Source: Candidatus Roizmanbacteria bacterium RIFCSPHIGHO2_02_FULL_37_13b (lineage in GTDB: Bacteria > Patescibacteriota > Microgenomatia > UBA1406 > HO2-37-13b). From it: a stretch of DNA of 33,740 bases. How positions within the stretch are numbered: the stretch's first letter is position 1; each line of letters starts with the position of its first letter. Location: the NCBI GenBank assembly GCA_001789395.1, contig MFZK01000006.1, forward strand, positions 1 through 33,740. The letters run 5' to 3'. The notes beneath the pieces were generated by a model. The model saw only the letters and a program-made list of their open reading frames with translations, had not been told where the DNA came from and did no database searches. The translations under genes were made by a program, and so were the position numbers. Of the stretch, positions 7,129 through 15,754 are shown piece by piece.

Positions 7129-9989
7129 TTAATTTTATTCTTACTTAAAGATATGTATACGGCTGGGATCAGTGTTAAAATCGTAATTATAAGTCCAATT
7201 TTAAAAGTCCACGGTTCATATTTAATGACAACTTGCATATTTTCTCCTTTTGGTAATTTAAACCCCCTGAAAGTCAAATTTGCCGGATCGATCTTACCTT
7301 TTTTTTCATTTATATATATCTCCCAACCCGGATAATAAGTATCTGACAGAAACCCATATTGATCCTTCGGGCTTGAATAGGTAAATGATATTTTCTGGTC
7401 GTTAAAGATAGTTTGACTGAGCTTGGTAAGCTCCGGATGATATTTCATAGCCTGACAATTTTTCGACTCTATTATTGCAGTCTGTTTGATATTATCTTTA
7501 TTTTGCTTCATCAAATTAATGATATTTTCGAAGTTCTTTTCTTTGTTTGCTTCATCTTTTGCACACATTGTCTTTGAGATAAACCGCAAGCGCGGTAGAA
7601 AATCCTGATTCTCATATATTTTCATTTCTTTATCATAAATAAGTTTATACTTGTCAATCGTTCTATTTATCTCACTGTCCCATTCAAATCCACCCCAGCC
7701 GCTCCAATCAAACGCATTATTGCCTAAAGGATCGGTAATTAATTGAATAGTGAATTTGTAACTGTTGTTTTTGTCAGGAAATGGACCAAATTTCATCTCG
7801 AACCACTTCTGGTCTCCCGACTTAAAGCCGGCATTGATCATCCTTTCTTGACTATCAATCAACCGTTTGTTTATAAATATTTTAGCCGTTAGTTTAACTC
7901 CGTTACCTTTTTGATTACCAAATGAACCTTGGGCTGTAGCGGGATAAATATATAAATAACTTGCTCCTCTCGGCTTAACTAAAACAGCTTTAATATCATT
8001 GGGGGCATGCTCAAATAATACTGATCTTGATAGTCTATTTATGTCAAATGTCGCCTCGCCAACATATTGTTTCTTTGGATTTTGTCTTAAGATTTCTTTG
8101 AGATTCAGATTATCATTAAGTGCTGTTTCGATATTGTTATACGACAACAAATATTTTACCGACAGTAAACTAAAAAAATTATTATTGACGATATCTGCAG
8201 ATTGCGTTGCCTGTTGTTCTTTGATTCCAGTAATTCGAAAAGCATCCGGCTCTGCATAAAAATTCTTAATAAAATAGAAGTATCTATCTATCCAAAGCGG
8301 TTCCAGTATCCGAATATCGCTTAAGTCATATACTGTGGCTAAATTAGGAACAAGAATATTATCAATACCAAGAATTCTAAATGAATGGTCATTGATGCTT
8401 TGTAAGTAACTTATAGCAGGTGGTTTCCTTAAGCTATCACGACGTTTTTGATCCCCATCTTTAGGTAAGTAGATATAAAATTCAACAAAAAGAATTATTA
8501 AAACTATAATTAAAATAATTTTTGTACGTTTTATTACCAATAAACAAAATGTAAGAAAAGTAATTAATATCACTGCATACAATATATTCGGTGCCAGACC
8601 AAATTTAGGATGATAAAATACATTATCTTTGATTATGTTCCAATAGTGATAATTAATAAAAAACAATAGCGCTATAAAGAAAAAATAATAAATTAAAACT
8701 ACTCTAGTTCTTTTTTTAATGAAGTAATGCAGAAATAACATAGTTGAAGTTATCAAGGAAAAATTAATTAGGGTGGAACTATATTTAGTGAATTGAGTTT
8801 GGTAAAAAACTGGGAATTGTTCAAATACAAAAAAGTGGACTATACCGTAATTCTGAAAAAGAAGAATTATTGTCAATCCTAAAAAAAAGATAAAGAATTT
8901 AATTAGAGGATCCTTTTTGTTTCCTTTCCATATGTTAAAGATAAAAATCAATGACATTAAGAATAAATAAGAAATTGTAAAACCAATGTGGTTCCATCCT
9001 CTAACTAAGAAATCTAATTTATCTTGATAACTTAAAATAAAGTATCCAATGCCTCCAATAAGTTCTGGTAATATAAAAATGATAATGTTTTTCCATTCAA
9101 TCCATTTTTGTACTCCCGCACCATGATGACTGCTTAATCCATTGAATACGAGTTCAAGACCGTGAAAATATAAAACTGCACTTAATAGCAAACCTCCTAA
9201 AATAATAACTCCTCCAACGACTAAAAAGAGGACTTTTTTCTTGTTAATATAAAATAAAGACAGAAAACAGACATATATAAAGGAGAAAAAAAGGATAAAT
9301 ATACTTGATTCAGGCATTCCACCTAGCATAGAAAGACCAAGTAGTAATGTTGAGATACCACTCCATTTTATCTTTTTTGTAAAATAAAAATTATTTATCG
9401 ACCATCCAATAAAAGGAAGCACTAGATCAACATTGTGATGATTCATTGCTGGTAAATATATGAAATAGCCTGAAGAAAAAAAGGCAAGCGAACCAATTAA
9501 ACAGATGAATCTATCTAATTTACAACTCCGTAGGAATAAATACATACCAAGTGACATTAACATATAGCGAAATAAGAAAAAAATATCCAGATAAAAAAAA
9601 TTCCCCTGAGTGAGTTTAAAAAGCAAAGCAAAAGGAATGAGAGGAATAAAATATGCGCTTGTAATAAAATCTGCGGCCAAAGGCAAACCCGTCCCTATGT
9701 TTTGATCCCATATCGGGAAAAGACCGCTAAGATACTGTCGTATTGCACTAACCCAATTAGGAACATGAGCCCATATATATGCGCCAGGATCTAAAAGTGT
9801 AATGCAATAGGAATTGGGAGTCATAGGAGTTTGACCATAGGGAGGGTAATTACCCATAACACTAGGAGCACAGTCATAGCCAAAAGATTTACCAAAAAAT
9901 ACAGTCCAGTAATATAGTATTGGTAAAAAAAAAGCAATTAGAATATAAAATGTTTCTTTTTTTGATATATTTTGAAGTGTTTTTTTCAT
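7125..9989 (-). CDS. YfhO-like multi-pass membrane protein (GT-C type)
   Basis: A 954-residue integral membrane protein. The first ~520 residues hold roughly a dozen hydrophobic segments separated by short loops. The first extracytoplasmic loop is long and contains aromatic and Pro-rich stretches. Residues about 530-920 are a soluble, probably external, domain, and one last hydrophobic segment lies near residues 925-947. The ending, with YYPGWEIYINEKK, LTFRGFKLPKGE and VVIKYEPWTFKIGL, matches the YfhO family, whose Gram-positive members glycosylate lipoteichoic acid from polyprenol-phosphate sugars. The neighbouring polyprenol-phosphate-type GT2 at 10101 would be a logical partner. The gene is convergent with 6190 and shares its stop region, with no room for a terminator. 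Confidence 0.82.
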   Translation of the reverse strand: MKKTLQNISKKETFYILIAFFLPILYYWTVFFGKSFGYDCAPSVMGNYPPYGQTPMTPNSYCITLLDPGAYIWAHVPNWVSAIRQYLSGLFPIWDQNIGTGLPLAADFITSAYFIPLIPFALLFKLTQGNFFYLDIFFLFRYMLMSLGMYLFLRSCKLDRFICLIGSLAFFSSGYFIYLPAMNHHNVDLVLPFIGWSINNFYFTKKIKWSGISTLLLGLSMLGGMPESSIFILFFSFIYVCFLSLFYINKKKVLFLVVGGVIILGGLLLSAVLYFHGLELVFNGLSSHHGAGVQKWIEWKNIIIFILPELIGGIGYFILSYQDKLDFLVRGWNHIGFTISYLFLMSLIFIFNIWKGNKKDPLIKFFIFFLGLTIILLFQNYGIVHFFVFEQFPVFYQTQFTKYSSTLINFSLITSTMLFLHYFIKKRTRVVLIYYFFFIALLFFINYHYWNIIKDNVFYHPKFGLAPNILYAVILITFLTFCLLVIKRTKIILIIVLIILFVEFYIYLPKDGDQKRRDSLRKPPAISYLQSINDHSFRILGIDNILVPNLATVYDLSDIRILEPLWIDRYFYFIKNFYAEPDAFRITGIKEQQATQSADIVNNNFFSLLSVKYLLSYNNIETALNDNLNLKEILRQNPKKQYVGEATFDINRLSRSVLFEHAPNDIKAVLVKPRGASYLYIYPATAQGSFGNQKGNGVKLTAKIFINKRLIDSQERMINAGFKSGDQKWFEMKFGPFPDKNNSYKFTIQLITDPLGNNAFDWSGWGGFEWDSEINRTIDKYKLIYDKEMKIYENQDFLPRLRFISKTMCAKDEANKEKNFENIINLMKQNKDNIKQTAIIESKNCQAMKYHPELTKLSQTIFNDQKISFTYSSPKDQYGFLSDTYYPGWEIYINEKKGKIDPANLTFRGFKLPKGENMQVVIKYEPWTFKIGLIITILTLIPAVYISLSKNKIN

Positions 9990-10031
9990 CGGTAAACAGC
10001 GATAATTACCAACTCAATTATACATAATTTT

Positions 10032-10040
10032 TGTTATAAT
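10032..10040 (+). promoter_or_regulatory. Candidate extended -10 promoter for the GT2/oxidoreductase pair
   Basis: TGTTATAAT in the 111-base divergent gap fits an extended -10 (TG-n-TATAAT) about 60 bases before the ATG at 10101. No good -35 is seen. The minus-strand promoter for the YfhO-like gene must lie in the same AT-rich gap but is not clear. Confidence 0.4.
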
Positions 10041-10100
10041 AATTAACTAATTATTAAAATCTAGTATTAATATACAAGTTTATTAATTTATGAAGCATAA

Positions 10101-10796
10101 ATGATCTCCGATAAACATATCTCCCTAATACTTCCCTGCTTAAATGAGGAAAAAGGTTTAAATAAAATCTTGAAGAGGTTGCCAAAGTGTGTAAATGAAG
10201 TAATTATTATCGACGGAAACTCGGCAGATAAGTCGGTCCAAATTGCGAGAAAATACAAAGCTAAAGTAATTATTGAAAAAAAACGTGGCTATGGTTTAGC
10301 TTTACGCACCGGCTTTGAAATCGCTTCAAATTCCATAATCGCTACTCTTGATGCTGATGCTACATATCCTATGGATGAAATCGAACCGATGTTCAATTTT
10401 CTAAAGAAAAATAATGTTGATTTCTTAGTTGCTTGTCGATTCCCCTTAATAAATAGATCATCAATGGCTGTCAAGAATTTTTTTGGCAATTTATTATTTT
10501 CTGCTTTAATTTCTTTGTTTTTTAATATGCAGGTTACCGATGTGTGTTCCGGTATGTGGCTTATGAAAAAAGAAACTTGGGATAAAATTAAAAACAAAAT
10601 TTACGATCAAAAGTGGTTTTTTTCAAATGAGATAAAAATTGAAGCACTATTAACTAAAAATACAAAATATGAAGAATATTGGATCGAACTTAAAGAACGC
10701 ATGGGTGAAACGAAAGCAGGTAATCCTTGGATTTCGGGCCTCCGAATACTTGGACATATCATAATCAAGCGACTTACAACCTATTGGCGAAAATGA
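10101..10796 (+). CDS. GT2 polyprenol-phosphate (DPM1-like) sugar transferase
   Basis: A 231-residue GT2 enzyme of the DPM1/Alg5-like group that moves a sugar from a nucleotide to a polyprenyl phosphate on the inner membrane face. Visible motifs are ISLILPCLNEE (residues 7-17), EVIIIDGNSAD, the conserved KRGYGLALRTG loop and the DXD motif TLDADATYP near residue 90. VTDVCSGMWLMKK is the usual downstream signature. There are no C-terminal transmembrane helices, so it is the soluble short form. ATG at 10101 is the only sensible start, since the upstream ATG at 10090 stops after three codons. It overlaps the next gene by ATGA. A plausible donor producer for the YfhO-like protein transcribed divergently. 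Confidence 0.85.
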   Translation: MISDKHISLILPCLNEEKGLNKILKRLPKCVNEVIIIDGNSADKSVQIARKYKAKVIIEKKRGYGLALRTGFEIASNSIIATLDADATYPMDEIEPMFNFLKKNNVDFLVACRFPLINRSSMAVKNFFGNLLFSALISLFFNMQVTDVCSGMWLMKKETWDKIKNKIYDQKWFFSNEIKIEALLTKNTKYEEYWIELKERMGETKAGNPWISGLRILGHIIIKRLTTYWRK

Positions 10797-11779
10797 AAAA
10801 ATTATCTGTATCTATTATTGGGACGGGCTTGATAGGTCAAAAAAGAGCGGAAGCAATAATAAGAATTCAAGGCTTTAAACTATATTCTGCTTTTGATATT
10901 AATGAGACTGCATTAAAAACTTTCGTAAAAAAATATAATTGTATTCAGGCAAAAAACATTGAAGAGATAATCGATGTTAAAACAATAGATTTGGTTATTT
11001 TAGCTATTCCTCACCAATATGCAGCTGAGATTGCCCCGAAAATAATTAAATATAAGAATTTACTTTTAGAAAAACCAGTCGGACGAAATTTAAAAGAAAC
11101 AACACGAATTGTTGGAAACGTAGAAAAATACCATCATTTATTATTTGCTGGTTTTAATTGCCATTATTATCCACACATTAAACTATTAATTGACTATATC
11201 GAACAAAATAAGTTAGGACAAATTATCTCATCATCGTTTAATCTTGGACATGCATCTTATCCTGGTTATGAAAAAACATGGAAAATGAATAAGGAACTTT
11301 GTGGTGGTGGAGTCATCCTTGACCCAGGAATTCATATGATTGATTTAATGATCAGCATTTTTGACGTTCCTTCAAGTGTTGATCTCTCAACTAATTCACT
11401 TGGTTGGCAAATGGCAGTTGAAGATGAAGCATTTTTAATTTTTAAATTTAATAATGGATCAATATCCCAGCATCACTATAGTTTGAATTTAGCTCAAAAT
11501 ACTCTGTTTATTGAGGTTGTAGGATCAAAAGGGATTGTTAGAATCACTGGACGCGGCGGTAATTATGGAAATATGAAATTTGAATTTACACCTCGTTGGT
11601 TCTGGAAAACAAATCAAAAGATAGTCAAGGAAGATTTTGGGTCAGAAGATAATTCATTTTACGATGAAATGGTTGATATAAAAATAAAACTTCGCTCAAA
11701 AAAATTTGATTATGTGCAAGAGAATAATCGTTTCCTGAAAACAATGCAGTTAATTGATCAAATATATAACGGCCGTTAA
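10793..11779 (+). CDS. Gfo/Idh/MocA family oxidoreductase
   Basis: About 328 residues from the ATG at 10793, which overlaps the previous TGA; the longer in-frame start at 10727 would lie 70 bases inside the GT2 gene. The N-terminal Rossmann domain starts with VSIIGTGLIGQKRAEAI, and the family EKP motif is LLLEKPVGRN near residue 93. The C-terminal alpha/beta domain contains GGGVILDPGIHMIDLM, the usual active-site His/Asp region. These enzymes oxidise or reduce sugars or nucleotide sugars with NAD(P). A second member lies at 13433. The stop TTAA at 11776-11779 is shared with the convergent methyltransferase. The substrate is not recognisable. Confidence 0.87.
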   Translation: MKKLSVSIIGTGLIGQKRAEAIIRIQGFKLYSAFDINETALKTFVKKYNCIQAKNIEEIIDVKTIDLVILAIPHQYAAEIAPKIIKYKNLLLEKPVGRNLKETTRIVGNVEKYHHLLFAGFNCHYYPHIKLLIDYIEQNKLGQIISSSFNLGHASYPGYEKTWKMNKELCGGGVILDPGIHMIDLMISIFDVPSSVDLSTNSLGWQMAVEDEAFLIFKFNNGSISQHHYSLNLAQNTLFIEVVGSKGIVRITGRGGNYGNMKFEFTPRWFWKTNQKIVKEDFGSEDNSFYDEMVDIKIKLRSKKFDYVQENNRFLKTMQLIDQIYNGR

Positions 11780-12510
11780 TTTTTCTCTGCAATTATTATA
11801 ATCTGTGGACCTTTATCTGTCCAAGTCAGTTGATAAAGAATATAGAAAATATTTAAAACAATTTTTTTAGAAAAAGTAACATTATTCAACTTTGTACTAT
11901 CTCCACTTAAAAATAAAGTTATTAACCAATCTTTAATATTCATAAAAGGCCAGCCAATTTTTTCCGCTTTTATGATTTTAAAATTGTATTTACGCAAAAT
12001 ATTGGCAATCTCATTCAATTCAAAGTGTTGAATATGGCCGAGCCTAATTTGATGAGGATTAATTTTACCTGAAGGAGTTGTGATAATAACTTTTGAATTT
12101 TTTTTAGTAATACTATTGATCAATAGAAAAACATTTTTCCAATTATGCAAATGTTCAATTACTTCACTGCATATAACAGCGTCGTACACTCCGGGCAACT
12201 TGGCATCTTGTTCCAGATTGCTTTGATAAACTTGTTTGGTAATTTTCCTTTTTCTTAAGATGTTTAACGCTTTTTCGGAGATATCAGCACCGTAAAGCTC
12301 TTTGTTAGAATATTTCTTGTTTATTTCAATAAGCAATTCTCCAGAGCCACATCCTAAATCAAGAATTTTATTATTTAACTTTATCTCGTTACAGATAATT
12401 TTTTTTCTAAGCCTCGTACCTGGATCTAGACGATTGGCGTTTTCGTTCTGCAACCACCATTTTTCATAATCTACTAAGTTAGTATTTAGTTTTTTGTATT
12501 TTTTTTTCAT
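11776..12510 (-). CDS. Class I SAM-dependent methyltransferase
   Basis: A 244-residue methyltransferase of the Methyltransf_11/UbiE-like type. Motif I is KILDLGCGSGELL (about residues 48-60), the strand-2 acidic end is LYGADISEKAL, and motif IV is DAVICSEVIEHLHNW. The rest is a helical substrate cap with no transmembrane segment. It is the last gene of a nine-gene minus-strand run, overlapping the upstream reductase by 4 bases (ATGA). Its target is probably a sugar or carrier-linked glycan. The convergent oxidoreductase ends on the same TTAA. Confidence 0.85.
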   Translation of the reverse strand: MKKKYKKLNTNLVDYEKWWLQNENANRLDPGTRLRKKIICNEIKLNNKILDLGCGSGELLIEINKKYSNKELYGADISEKALNILRKRKITKQVYQSNLEQDAKLPGVYDAVICSEVIEHLHNWKNVFLLINSITKKNSKVIITTPSGKINPHQIRLGHIQHFELNEIANILRKYNFKIIKAEKIGWPFMNIKDWLITLFLSGDSTKLNNVTFSKKIVLNIFYILYQLTWTDKGPQIIIIAEKN

Positions 12511-13436
12511 TGAAAATTATTTCTCCAATATTCAAGAACGTCTGACAATGCTTTGTCAATTGGACATTGGGACTTAAAACCAAGAGAATTAAGTCGTCCA
12601 GGGTTACCAACGATAATTGGATCATCAGATGGTCTTGCCTTATTTGGATCACGTTTGATAATTATTTTAGATTTTACCATATTTATCATATTTTCCAATA
12701 TGTTTTCTAATTTTGTCTCGATGCCAGTACAAAGGTTATATATTGAATCCTCAGTTTTTTTTCTAGTGATTAAATCCATCGCGGCCACCGCATCTCTAAC
12801 GTCTAAGAAATCCCTCGCGTGCGCAATATTTCCGACTAGTAAATATTTACTTTTACCCGTTTCAATATCTACAATACCACGTGCAAAATCGGATACAGCG
12901 TCTCCCTTTTTACCGGGACCAATTATAGCAAACGGCCTGATATGAACTATTTTTAAATTATACGCTTTTCTATATATTGAACATAATTGTCCTTGAGCTA
13001 CTTTACTTACCGCATAGGGACTAGTCGGCAAAAGAAGAGAATCTTCGGAAAGACGTCTATTACTTTGAGCAGATTGACCGTATTCTGCTGAAGATCCAAC
13101 TGATAAGAAAATTGCTTTTTTTCGTTCTATTTTCACTGCTTCAAGAAGATTTAAAGTACCATTAACATTGTTTTCTATTGTTTCTTGCGGATAAGTGAAA
13201 GAACGGGGAATATTACTTTGAGCGGCCAAGTGAAATATTCTATCAGGTTTGCTTTTTTTTATTATCGAACGAATTCCATCACAGTTCAAAATATTGCCAT
13301 AATATCTGACAATCCCGTCTTTCGGGTTGTCCTTTCTATTTTTTGATATTCCAATGACAATATCACCTTTATTCAATAAATATTTAGATAACCATTTCCC
13401 GATAAATCCATCAACGCCTGTAATTAATGATTTCAT
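12507..13436 (-). CDS. rmd: GDP-4-keto-6-deoxy-mannose reductase-like SDR
   Basis: A 309-residue extended SDR. The NAD(P) motif is TGVDGFIGKWL (residues 6-16), and HLAAQSNIPRSF, SSAEYG and the catalytic SPYAVSK are all present. The ending ARPSDDPIIVGNPGRLNSLGF is characteristic of the GDP-mannose 4,6-dehydratase/GDP-6-deoxy-mannose reductase (RMD) branch rather than the GalE branch. Because the window carries a GDP-heptose pathway and no GDP-mannose dehydratase, a GDP-linked 4-keto sugar, possibly heptose-derived, is a reasonable substrate; that is inference. It overlaps both neighbours by 4 bases. Family membership is firm, exact substrate is not. Confidence 0.8.
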   Translation of the reverse strand: MKSLITGVDGFIGKWLSKYLLNKGDIVIGISKNRKDNPKDGIVRYYGNILNCDGIRSIIKKSKPDRIFHLAAQSNIPRSFTYPQETIENNVNGTLNLLEAVKIERKKAIFLSVGSSAEYGQSAQSNRRLSEDSLLLPTSPYAVSKVAQGQLCSIYRKAYNLKIVHIRPFAIIGPGKKGDAVSDFARGIVDIETGKSKYLLVGNIAHARDFLDVRDAVAAMDLITRKKTEDSIYNLCTGIETKLENILENMINMVKSKIIIKRDPNKARPSDDPIIVGNPGRLNSLGFKSQCPIDKALSDVLEYWRNNFQ

Positions 13437-14443
13437 CTTTCCAAATTAACCGTCCTGCCTGTTTTTGAAGCTTTATATATAGAATTTACAATTTCTAAAG
13501 CTTTTAAACCGTCTAATCCATTTCCTAAAGGCTCCGTTCTTGTTATTACGGCTTTGCTGAATTCCTTCCATTCACCTTCCCATGATCGATCAGCTCCTCT
13601 ATATTCTATGGTGTTATAGGAAAATGGTCCGTTAGGATCATATTGATTAATTATGAGTTTTTCCGTTCCATACGCACCACCTAATCCTTTGACAGTTAAT
13701 GATCCCTTTTCTCCATAGATCTCAAATTCGAATAGATTTATCCACTGCGTTAAACTAGAATGCAAACTTACAACTACACCATTTTTCATTTGCAATAGTC
13801 CAAATCCGTTATCTTCCAATGGGTTTATTTTCCAATAGTTAGTATTAATAAAACCGGTAATTGCCGAAACATCTCCAAAAAACCACCGGAATAAATCTAC
13901 TAAATGTATCCCTTGTTCCATTAACTGACCTCCAGAAACAATGGTTGGATTTGAGCGCCATTCCTTTTCTAATCCTTCTCTTCCGGCAATTCCATAACGT
14001 CCCCTTCCAAATACTGGTTTACCAATTAAATTACTCTTAAATAAATTATATGCTTCAATAATTGCCGGATGATGACGATGATTAAAACCACATTTTAATA
14101 TCCGCTTTGTTTTATTAGCAACTCTAATCATGTCTTGAGCTTCTTTTTCCGTTCTGGCTAATGGTTTTTCGCACAGAACATCCTTTCCATTTTTCATTGC
14201 AGTAATAGATATTTCTGCGTGAGTATTGGGGTATGTCAAAATAACTATTACATCCATATTTTTGTCTATAACAACGGATCGCCAATCATACCCATAATTC
14301 GCTCCGTATTGTTTAGCCAATAATTTAGCCTTCACAGATTTATTTCCAACTATCCATGCGATTTTGTAATCCTTATCATTAGCAATTGGACCTATCCTGC
14401 GTTCTGCTTGTAGCCCGGCTCCGATAATAGCAACTTTTTTCAT
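13433..14443 (-). CDS. Gfo/Idh/MocA family oxidoreductase
   Basis: A 336-residue NAD(P)-dependent oxidoreductase. The Rossmann motif is VAIIGAGLQAERRIG (residues 4-18), the EKP motif is DVLCEKPLAR near residue 93, and SGGQLMEQGIHLVDLFRWF forms the active-site helix with the conserved His. It is 6 bases downstream of the nucleotide-sugar dehydrogenase homologue and overlaps the RMD-like gene. Gfo/Idh/MocA members next to such dehydrogenases often act on UDP-hexuronic acid intermediates, for example 3-dehydrogenation in amino-sugar pathways. No aminotransferase is in this window, so that pathway is not shown here. Confidence 0.87.
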   Translation of the reverse strand: MKKVAIIGAGLQAERRIGPIANDKDYKIAWIVGNKSVKAKLLAKQYGANYGYDWRSVVIDKNMDVIVILTYPNTHAEISITAMKNGKDVLCEKPLARTEKEAQDMIRVANKTKRILKCGFNHRHHPAIIEAYNLFKSNLIGKPVFGRGRYGIAGREGLEKEWRSNPTIVSGGQLMEQGIHLVDLFRWFFGDVSAITGFINTNYWKINPLEDNGFGLLQMKNGVVVSLHSSLTQWINLFEFEIYGEKGSLTVKGLGGAYGTEKLIINQYDPNGPFSYNTIEYRGADRSWEGEWKEFSKAVITRTEPLGNGLDGLKALEIVNSIYKASKTGRTVNLER

Positions 14444-14449
14444 AAAATT

Positions 14450-15754
14450 TTATCTTCGACCATAGCCTTCATAAATAAATCCAGATTTCTTAATAATTTC
14501 TGAATCAAGAAAATTTTTAGTATCAATTATTATCGGTTTTTTCATATTTTTGGCTAAGCTATTATAATTTAAATTCTTAAATTCCGGCCATTCTGTAACT
14601 AACAGTAATATATCTGATTTCTTTGCCAATTCATAAACATTTGCTACTTTTTTTATTATTTTTGAATAGGATCTAAATTCATTTTTGTCTACTTTAGGAT
14701 CATAGGCTAAACATTGAGCACCTTTGTTAATAAATAAATTTATTAGTTTTATTGCCGAAGATCGTCTTAAGGTCGATGTACCGGGCTTATAGGTTAAACC
14801 CAAAAAACCAATGGTCTTGCCTTTGAGATTTCCTATTCTACGAATTGTTTTTAAGATAATTTGCTCAAATGTTGACTCGTTAATCGAAAAAATGCTTTTT
14901 AATAATTGTGCTTTATAGCGATATTGTCGCGAAAACTTAAGTAGTTGTTTAACATCTCGTGCTAATGTACCACCAGAAAATCCTAAGCCGGGCAATATTG
15001 GTGCCTGACCGATACGCTTATCGGCTTTCAACGCCTTACCAACAAGAAAAGCATCTGCCCCCAACTTTTCACATAAATGGGCAATTTCATTTCCAAAAGC
15101 AATAGAGGTTGCCAGATATGTGTTAAGTGCATGTTTAACCATTTCAGCGCTTGACTTATCCATCACAAATTTCTTGGTGTCAATAGACTGATATAGATCT
15201 AAAACTTTTCTTAAAACAACTGCGTTTTTACCACCAAAAACGAGCATGTCAGGGTGTATAAATCGTTCAATCGCTACTCCCAGCTTTAAGTTTTCTGGTA
15301 TATAGACAACACCACTCTCCCATGACTTATTTAACTTTCGAATTAATACTTCAGCTTTTTCTGATGTCCCAAGCGGAATTTGGCTTGTAATAATAACCGG
15401 CGTATGACTTTTAAGATAAGGAGCAATCTTTTTTATTGCATTAATTACTGGAGAAATATCAACCTCGTCTTTTTCGTTAACCGGAGAATCATAAGCAATA
15501 ATTACATATTCAACCAAACTAACATCTATTGCTTTTGAACTAAAATGTAATCGTTTCAATCTTGTGTGTTTTATTATTCTTTCTTCTAATCCTGGTTCAT
15601 AGATCGGTGGTTTTCCCTTTTGAAGATCTGAAATTATTTTCTTATTAAAATCCAACCCAATTACTCTGATGCCAAGGTCAGCAAAACCAACGCAATTAAT
15701 TAACCCTAGATGCCAAAGACCAATTACACAAATTGATTTCATATTATCATTCAT
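14450..15754 (-). CDS. UDP-glucose/GDP-mannose dehydrogenase family protein lacking the catalytic Cys
   Basis: About 434 residues with all three domains of the nucleotide-sugar 6-dehydrogenase family: an N-terminal NAD domain (SICVIGLWHLGL), a central dimerisation helix (VKHALNTYLATSIAFGNE) and a C-terminal nucleotide domain (IGFLGLTYKPGTSTLRRSS). The usual G-x-G-Y-x-G is replaced by a WHLG variant. In the active-site loop, PGLGFSGGTLARD has Thr (codon 14966-14968) where the nucleophilic Cys normally sits. Lys and Asn of the central helix are kept. The ATG at 15754 overlaps the previous stop; ATG 15742 is an alternative. The reaction is therefore uncertain. It is operonic with the three epimerases upstream. 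Confidence 0.82.
   Translation of the reverse strand: MNDNMKSICVIGLWHLGLINCVGFADLGIRVIGLDFNKKIISDLQKGKPPIYEPGLEERIIKHTRLKRLHFSSKAIDVSLVEYVIIAYDSPVNEKDEVDISPVINAIKKIAPYLKSHTPVIITSQIPLGTSEKAEVLIRKLNKSWESGVVYIPENLKLGVAIERFIHPDMLVFGGKNAVVLRKVLDLYQSIDTKKFVMDKSSAEMVKHALNTYLATSIAFGNEIAHLCEKLGADAFLVGKALKADKRIGQAPILPGLGFSGGTLARDVKQLLKFSRQYRYKAQLLKSIFSINESTFEQIILKTIRRIGNLKGKTIGFLGLTYKPGTSTLRRSSAIKLINLFINKGAQCLAYDPKVDKNEFRSYSKIIKKVANVYELAKKSDILLLVTEWPEFKNLNYNSLAKNMKKPIIIDTKNFLDSEIIKKSGFIYEGYGRR

Noticed and set aside
12553-12945. A 130-codon plus-strand open frame
   Set aside because: It is antisense to the RMD-like reductase, whose motifs are complete on the minus strand.
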